A stretch of 64,000 nt of DNA, from positions 682,001-746,000 of the forward strand of contig JALIRH010000045.1 of the NCBI GenBank assembly GCA_023055505.1, written 5' to 3'. The stretch comes from Callipepla californica brunnescens (lineage: Eukaryota > Chordata > Aves > Galliformes > Odontophoridae). Below the pieces are notes generated by a model. It had not been told where the DNA came from. It made no database searches and was given only the letters and a program-made list of their open reading frames with translations. The first letter of the stretch is position 1. The number at the start of each line of letters is the position of its first letter. The position numbers and the translations under genes are program-made. Positions 59,001 to 64,000 of this stretch are shown here, in pieces.

Positions 59001-62000
59001 CTAGAAATGGGTTCCCATTACAGTGGGGGGGTGGGGAGGGACAAAATCGTGTGTGCTCCCAGTGGTGGATAAACCCTGCTGGGAGCTCAGGCAGGAGCGT
59101 GGTTGGATCCATTCTCAGTGCTGCTCCCTGCTGTGGGATGCCCTGCCCAAATCCAGGAGTGGGGTGATCTGTGAATTAGCAAAATCAGAACTGCTTGAGG
59201 TCTGGGGAAGCAAATCCCTCACTCACTGCCACACTGAATATGGGAGGGTTTAAAAACAGCAAGGGTTTGAATATGACCAGGCCTGCACCCTCTGAGTGGG
59301 CCCTGCCAGCTGGCAGCTCTTGCTTGCTAACCCTGCAGCCCTCTTCTAACCCCGCTCTTCTCTTGCACGCTGCCGGGGGATGTGCTCACGGTAGGTGATG
59401 GGGCCGGGGTGCTGTTGTGGCAGATGCCCCAGTGGGGCCGAGCTGACCCTGCTGACTCGCTGCTGGCTGTGACGTGGGGACAGTCCCTGCTGTCATCCCC
59501 AGTAGTCAGGGCGGACTGAGGGGACACACAGCTGTGGTCACACTGGGAAGGGAAACAGCTGTCATAGTGTGGCTGGGGACTCCCTCAGGACCACAGGGCT
59601 GCTCACCACCTGCCAACACCTCCGGAGGAACCGGTGTGTCCCCAACTCCAGGGACAGGTCAGGAGTGATGGCTTGGACGGGGCATCTGTGGGGTGTCAGC
59701 CCTTTGTGACCCAGCCTGGTTGCAGGCTTAGGAGGGCAGCACTTCGGTGCTTGGTGCCAGCCTCTGCAAGCAGCAGCAGCTGCCCTGCTTGCCCCCACCC
59801 ACATTCCCATGGCCCCCAGCTCTGTGTCCCAGCTGTCCCGCGGGCTGCGCGGGAGCCCTGTTTCTCCCTCCTGTCCTGCAGGCTCTAACGTGCCTCCAGC
59901 TGCTGCCTCTCGAACCAGCACATCCACACCCTCCTCCACCACGTCCACCCCAGCGTCCCCTGCAGCGCCCCGGGCAGCGATGGGGACAGTTGCCCCAGGT
60001 CACCTGGCAGCTCCTATTCGCCCCGGTGAGCCTCCAAGACTGCCCATGCGTGAGGGGCACCTGGCCTTCCTGCCACCTCGGCCCCACCATGGCCCACCCC
60101 CGGTGCCGAGCGTCCCTTGGGCTTGCAGATGGGGATGGCCACTGAGCCAGACATTGGGGCTCCCTCCTTTTGGGATGCAACTGGCTTGGTCTCTGGGTTC
60201 CTGCTGCTGGCTGGTGAGCCCAGGGCCACCAAGGTCACTGCCTGACCCCTTCGCCTGCCCACCCTTGCGCTGCCCCTGCCCTGCTTGCGCTGCGCCCCAC
60301 AGATGCCCCCACACCCCCTGCTCAGCTGCCTTCTTGCCTGGCAGGCTCAACCCCTCGCACAGCAGGAAGGCACTGAGGAATTCCCGCATTGTAAACCAGA
60401 AGGATGATGTCCATGTCTGCATCATGTGTCTCCGTGCCATCATGAACTACCAGGTGGGGCACCGACTACCAGGGAGATCCCTGAGGGACCCCTAAAAGCT
60501 TCCAGCCCCTATGCTGCCCTCTTCAGGGCGTTGGGATGGAGTGAGAAGGCAGAGTACACATCCACTCTGATGGCGTAGGGACACCCAGCCTTTGCACTCA
60601 CATGTCCTCACTCCGCCACCTGTACAATGGGACCATGGCAGGGACATGTCACAAGATCCCAAGGTGTCCTTGGGGTGTGCCAGAGGATGCCTTATGACTT
60701 CATTCATAATCCTTTTCCCCCCAGTCTGGCTTCAGCCTGGTGATGAACCATCCGGCCTGTGTCAACGAGATCACCCTGAGCCTCAACAACAGGAATGCCA
60801 GGTAGGATCTGTCCCCTGTCCCCTGTCCCCTCACATACCCCACAGCCTTGATTCATGCCCTGTGTCCCCACAGGACCAAGGCACTCGTGCTGGAGCTGCT
60901 TGCCGCTGTCTGCCTGGTCCGAGGTGGCCATGACATTATCCTCGCTGCCTTTGACAACTTCAAGGAGGTGAGTCTTCAGCAGGGACACAACATCCCCATG
61001 ATGACACCTATGTTTCTTCCTCAGTTTCCGTTTATGCAGCAGAGCCCTGCCCCATTGGGGCACTCTTGATCCTAAAAACTCCTGTCTCTTAATTCATTTG
61101 AGGCCACTTAAACTGTGGGGCTCAATGTCCTTATGCAAGCACTTGTGTCCAGGGCCATGCCCTGGCTGGACCGGGGCACTGAGCAATACCCAGCAGGGTT
61201 GGGGTGGCCTCACCAGTGGCCGTCTGCTGCCCTGCTACCCCCAGGGGGTGCCCACTCTGGCCTTGCCCTTCCCAGCCCTCAGCCCCTGCTCCCGCCCCAG
61301 GTCTGCGGTGAGAAGAACCGCTTTGAGAAGCTGATGGAGTATTTCCGAAATGAGGACAGCAACATCGACTTCATGGTGAGTGGTTAACAAGGCAGGGGAC
61401 CCATAGCCTGGGGACCCACAACCTCCTGCCTTGGGAGCAGCTCCTGTGGTCCCCCAGATCTCTTGGCCATATCCCCAGCCATGGGGCTGTCCCCATTGTG
61501 CTGTGTCCCCAGAAGCATCTGGTCCCTCCCCAGGGTCCCGAGGGCTGTGAGGTGGCTGTGCTGTCCCCACTGCGTTGTGTCTCCAAGGCACCATGCCATT
61601 CTGTTCATGAGGGCCGCTGAGCCACCATGGTGTTCCCAGACCATTGTGTCCCCAAGGGCTGTGGAGCAGCTGGCTGTTTCCCAGCTCCCCAGGGCAGTGA
61701 AGCCACCATGCCGTGCCCGGGGCTGCGCTGAGCCTGCTCCCATCCCACAGGTCGCCTGCATGCAGTTCATCAACATCGTGGTGCACTCAGTGGAGAACAT
61801 GAACTTCCGCGTCTTCCTGCAGTACGAGTTCACCCACCTGGGGCTCGACCAGTACCTGGAGGTGGGTGGTGCTGCGGTTCCCCAAGCCCCTCCGCGGTCC
61901 TGGCAGTGGGATGGGGGTGGGTGGATGCTGTGGTTGTCCCCGGCCGTGACAGTGCCGCCGGCTGTCCCCATGGCAGAGCCTGCGTCTCACCGAGAGCGAC

Positions 62001-64000
62001 AAGCTGCAGGTGCAGATCCAAGCCTACCTGGACAACATCTTCGATGTGGGGGCCATGCTGGAGGACTCAGAGACCAAGACGGCTGGGCTGGAGCACATGG
62101 AGGAGCTGGAGGAGCGTGTCAGCCAGGTGGGACGTGGGCGCGTGGGCCGGAGCTGCTGACGCAAACCCCACTTGGGGCGGGTGGCGGCCGCGGCTGAACG
62201 ACACCGCCTCATCCCCCACAGCTGACGGAGAAGCTGCAGGATGCAGAGAACGACTCCATGGCCAAGATAGCGGAGCTGGAGAAGCAGCTGAGCCAGGCGC
62301 GGCGGGAGCTGGAGGCACTGCGGGTGAGCACCCATGGGTGTCACGGTGCCGCCGTGCGCAGGGAGCCTTGTTTGGGGTGCGAGGGGGACACGGGTGACAC
62401 GCTGGGCTTTGTCACCACCGCAGGAGCAGCTCAGCCCGCCGCGGCCACCCAGCCCTCCGGCCCCGCAGCCACAGGAGTGCTACTGGCTGGCGCTGGAGCG
62501 GCGGCTGGCAGAGCTGGAGGAGAAGGGGTTAGTGCAGATCCTGCGTGGGCCCGATGGAGACGTCGCCATCGAAATTGTCCCCGTCGTCATAGAAACTACA
62601 GCAGCCCCCGTGGTTACCGGAGAGGCCACCGCCACCAGCACAGGTACCGCGGGTGCAGGGAAACGGCAGCCGCCTGCCGTGTCCCCGGTGTCCCCTCCAT
62701 GCCTGGGACAGGTGGCACAGAGGAGGGGCGGCAGTGTGTTTGGGCACAGCAAAGAAGACTGAGGTGGGGAGCATGGGGATGTGCCCAGGGACGTGGGGTC
62801 ACTCGGTGGCAGTGGGATCTTGGCAGTGGCACTGTGTCCTGCTGTAGTGTCGACTCACCCTCTTCTCCTTTCCCTTTGCAGATACTTCGGCTCCACCTCC
62901 ATCTCCTGCCCCAGCACCCGCCGCCCCACCCCCACCCCCACCACCGCCACCCCCACCACTGCCTGGGGCTGAGCCTGTGCCCTCTGTGCCCCCTGCCCCC
63001 CCACTGCCCACGGGCATCACACCCCCCCCAGCCCCTCCACTGCCAGGTGCCCAGGTACCCCCACCACCCCCACCCCTCCCTGGGGGCCTGGAGGGCCCCG
63101 TGCCACCCCCACCGCCACCCCCACCGCTTTGTGGGCAGCCCCACACTGGACCAGGTGCTCCCCCGGCTGCCAACGGTTCAGGTGAGTGGGGCCTGGGATG
63201 CACGGATGTTTCTGCAAACACTCTGAGGTGGGGTTTGGCCCCCCCCAGTGACACTGCCCTGCTCTCACCCTGCAGTGAAGGTGAAGAAGCCGATCCAGAC
63301 CAAGTTCCGCATGCCTGTCTTCAACTGGGTTGCACTGAAGCCGAGCCAGATTGATGGCACCGTCTTCACCGAGCTCAACGATGAGAAAGTGCTGCAGGTG
63401 AGGCCGTGTGGGCATGGGGGGTTGGGAGCAGGGGGCTCAGCATGGCTGGCGCCCAAGTCCTCGCTGCAGCTGCACTGTCGTTACCCCGCATTCGTCACCC
63501 GTGCACCCGCATTGCGGCCATGCTGGCTTTGAACCCATGTGGCACCCATCTGTGTCACTGCCTCACGGGGCTCAGGGGAGATGGAGGTCAGCGTGATGGA
63601 GGGGAGCAACATGGGATCTGCTGTCTTCTTCCTGTCGCCCCCTCCTTGCCTCCTCACTCCATCCTCTCATTCTGCCTATATCTCCTTCCTCATCTTCATC
63701 CTCTGCCTTCTTCCTGCTCCCTCACTTTGTTGCCTCACCCCCTCATTATTCCATCCTTGTCCTCTTGTCCCATCCCTGTCATGTCTCCATCCCCTCGCCT
63801 CCACCTCATCCCCTTCCTCAATCCTCTTCCCCCTCCCACTTACTCTGTGTCACAGTCCTGTGGCCCCCACCTTGTCTCGTGTCCCACCGCAGCCCCCAGC
63901 AACGCCCTCAGCCCTCTGTCCCCGCAGGAGCTGGACATGAGTGACTTTGAGGAGCAGTTCAAGACCAAAGCACAGGGCCCTGGCCTGGACATCAGTGCCC
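50026..64000 (+). CDS. FMNL1: Formin-like protein 1 (C-terminal half off the window)
   Basis: A Rho-GTPase-regulated formin that nucleates and elongates actin filaments, mainly in haematopoietic cells. Exons: 50026-50199, 57227-57310, 57604-57687, 57778-57851, 58445-58528, 58747-58887, 60345-60453, 60725-60801, 60874-60967, 61301-61375, 61751-61861, 61977-62126, 62222-62323, 62424-62643, 62882-63181, 63276-63397, 63928 to beyond 64000; about 691 aa visible, all in frame. The N-terminus MGNAAGG is an N-myristoylation signal. The GBD/FH3 region includes [77 protein letters not shown] and [21 protein letters not shown] coiled coil follows ([20 protein letters not shown] onward). Exon 15 encodes the proline-rich FH1 (several P6-P10 runs). 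Exon 16 begins FH2 ([20 protein letters not shown]). Intron 1 is 7 kb; the others are short. FMNL1 is chosen over FMNL2/3 by the N-terminus and synteny. Confidence 0.95.
50200..57226 (+). other. FMNL1 intron 1
   Basis: Seven kb without a coding exon that I can support on either strand. Its first 700 bp continue the CpG island and include a T21 run at about 50244-50264. A partial CR1 end lies at 55.5 kb. AATAAA sites occur (for example near 56757) without an associated gene. Confidence 0.5.
55480..55585 (+). mobile_element. CR1 3' end, sense orientation
   Basis: 'gatagtctctgtggatacct' directly followed by 'tccaactcgggacgttgtat' and 'gttcttt' matches the sense CR1 3' terminus (normally ending in ATTCTATGATTCTATG-type octamers, here decayed). 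It lies inside FMNL1 intron 1. Confidence 0.65.
59882..60025 (+). other. Open 48-codon S/T/P/A-rich block with splice sites in FMNL1 intron 6
   Basis: Flanked by an acceptor (CTCCTGTCCTGCAG) and a consensus donor (CCCCG then GTGAGC), 144 bp long. In phase 1 it reads [20 protein letters not shown] and onward without a stop. The neighbouring exons join in phase 2, in which the block gives a stop within three codons, so it cannot be a simple cassette exon of the main transcript. Confidence 0.3.

Overview
The window is vertebrate nuclear DNA, most likely from a bird. Genes are split by canonical GT-AG introns, GC content is high, introns are short, CpG-island promoters recur, and the dispersed repeats are CR1 retroposon fragments, the typical avian interspersed repeat. 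The gene order DCAKD - NMT1 - PLCD3 - ACBD4 - HEXIM1 - (kinase) - FMNL1 matches human 17q21.31. By synteny this suggests a galliform microchromosome such as chicken chromosome 27. The species is inferred; the window does not prove it.

Layout. 1-5.9 kb: DCAKD on the minus strand (its 3' end lies off the left edge), sharing a CpG/CCAAT promoter with NMT1. 5.9-16.5 kb: NMT1 on the plus strand, 12 coding exons giving 496 aa. 16.5-24.8 kb: PLCD3 on the minus strand, 16 coding exons giving about 740 aa, with introns full of unrelated minisatellites. NMT1 and PLCD3 converge on a fused back-to-back poly(A) signal. 24.8-25.9 kb: a divergent PLCD3/ACBD4 promoter with four evenly spaced ATTGG boxes and two CTCF-like motifs. 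25.9-30.9 kb: ACBD4, nine exons giving 310 aa, with an acyl-CoA-binding domain, an FFAT-like motif and a C-terminal tail anchor. 31.8-33.2 kb: intronless HEXIM1 with a TATA box. 33.2-39 kb: no confident gene, but a strong orphan CpG promoter at 36.1-37.0 kb and a pyrimidine-rich minisatellite. 39.2-43.6 kb: a myosin-light-chain-kinase-like gene not expected at this position in mammals. 43.6-50 kb: CR1 fragments, a second CpG island and a possible uncharacterised transcript. 50.0-64.0 kb: FMNL1, N-myristoylation signal through the start of FH2, running off the right edge.

Functional links. DCAKD (last step of CoA synthesis, by family), NMT1 (myristoyl-CoA user) and ACBD4 (acyl-CoA binder) all concern CoA chemistry. 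The FMNL1 N-terminus (MGNAAGG) is a predicted NMT substrate. PLCD3, the MLCK-like kinase and FMNL1 belong to calcium, phosphoinositide and actin pathways. HEXIM1 is the nuclear P-TEFb inhibitor. All exon junctions were worked out by hand from GT-AG sites, reading phase and remembered homologues; no alignment was run.
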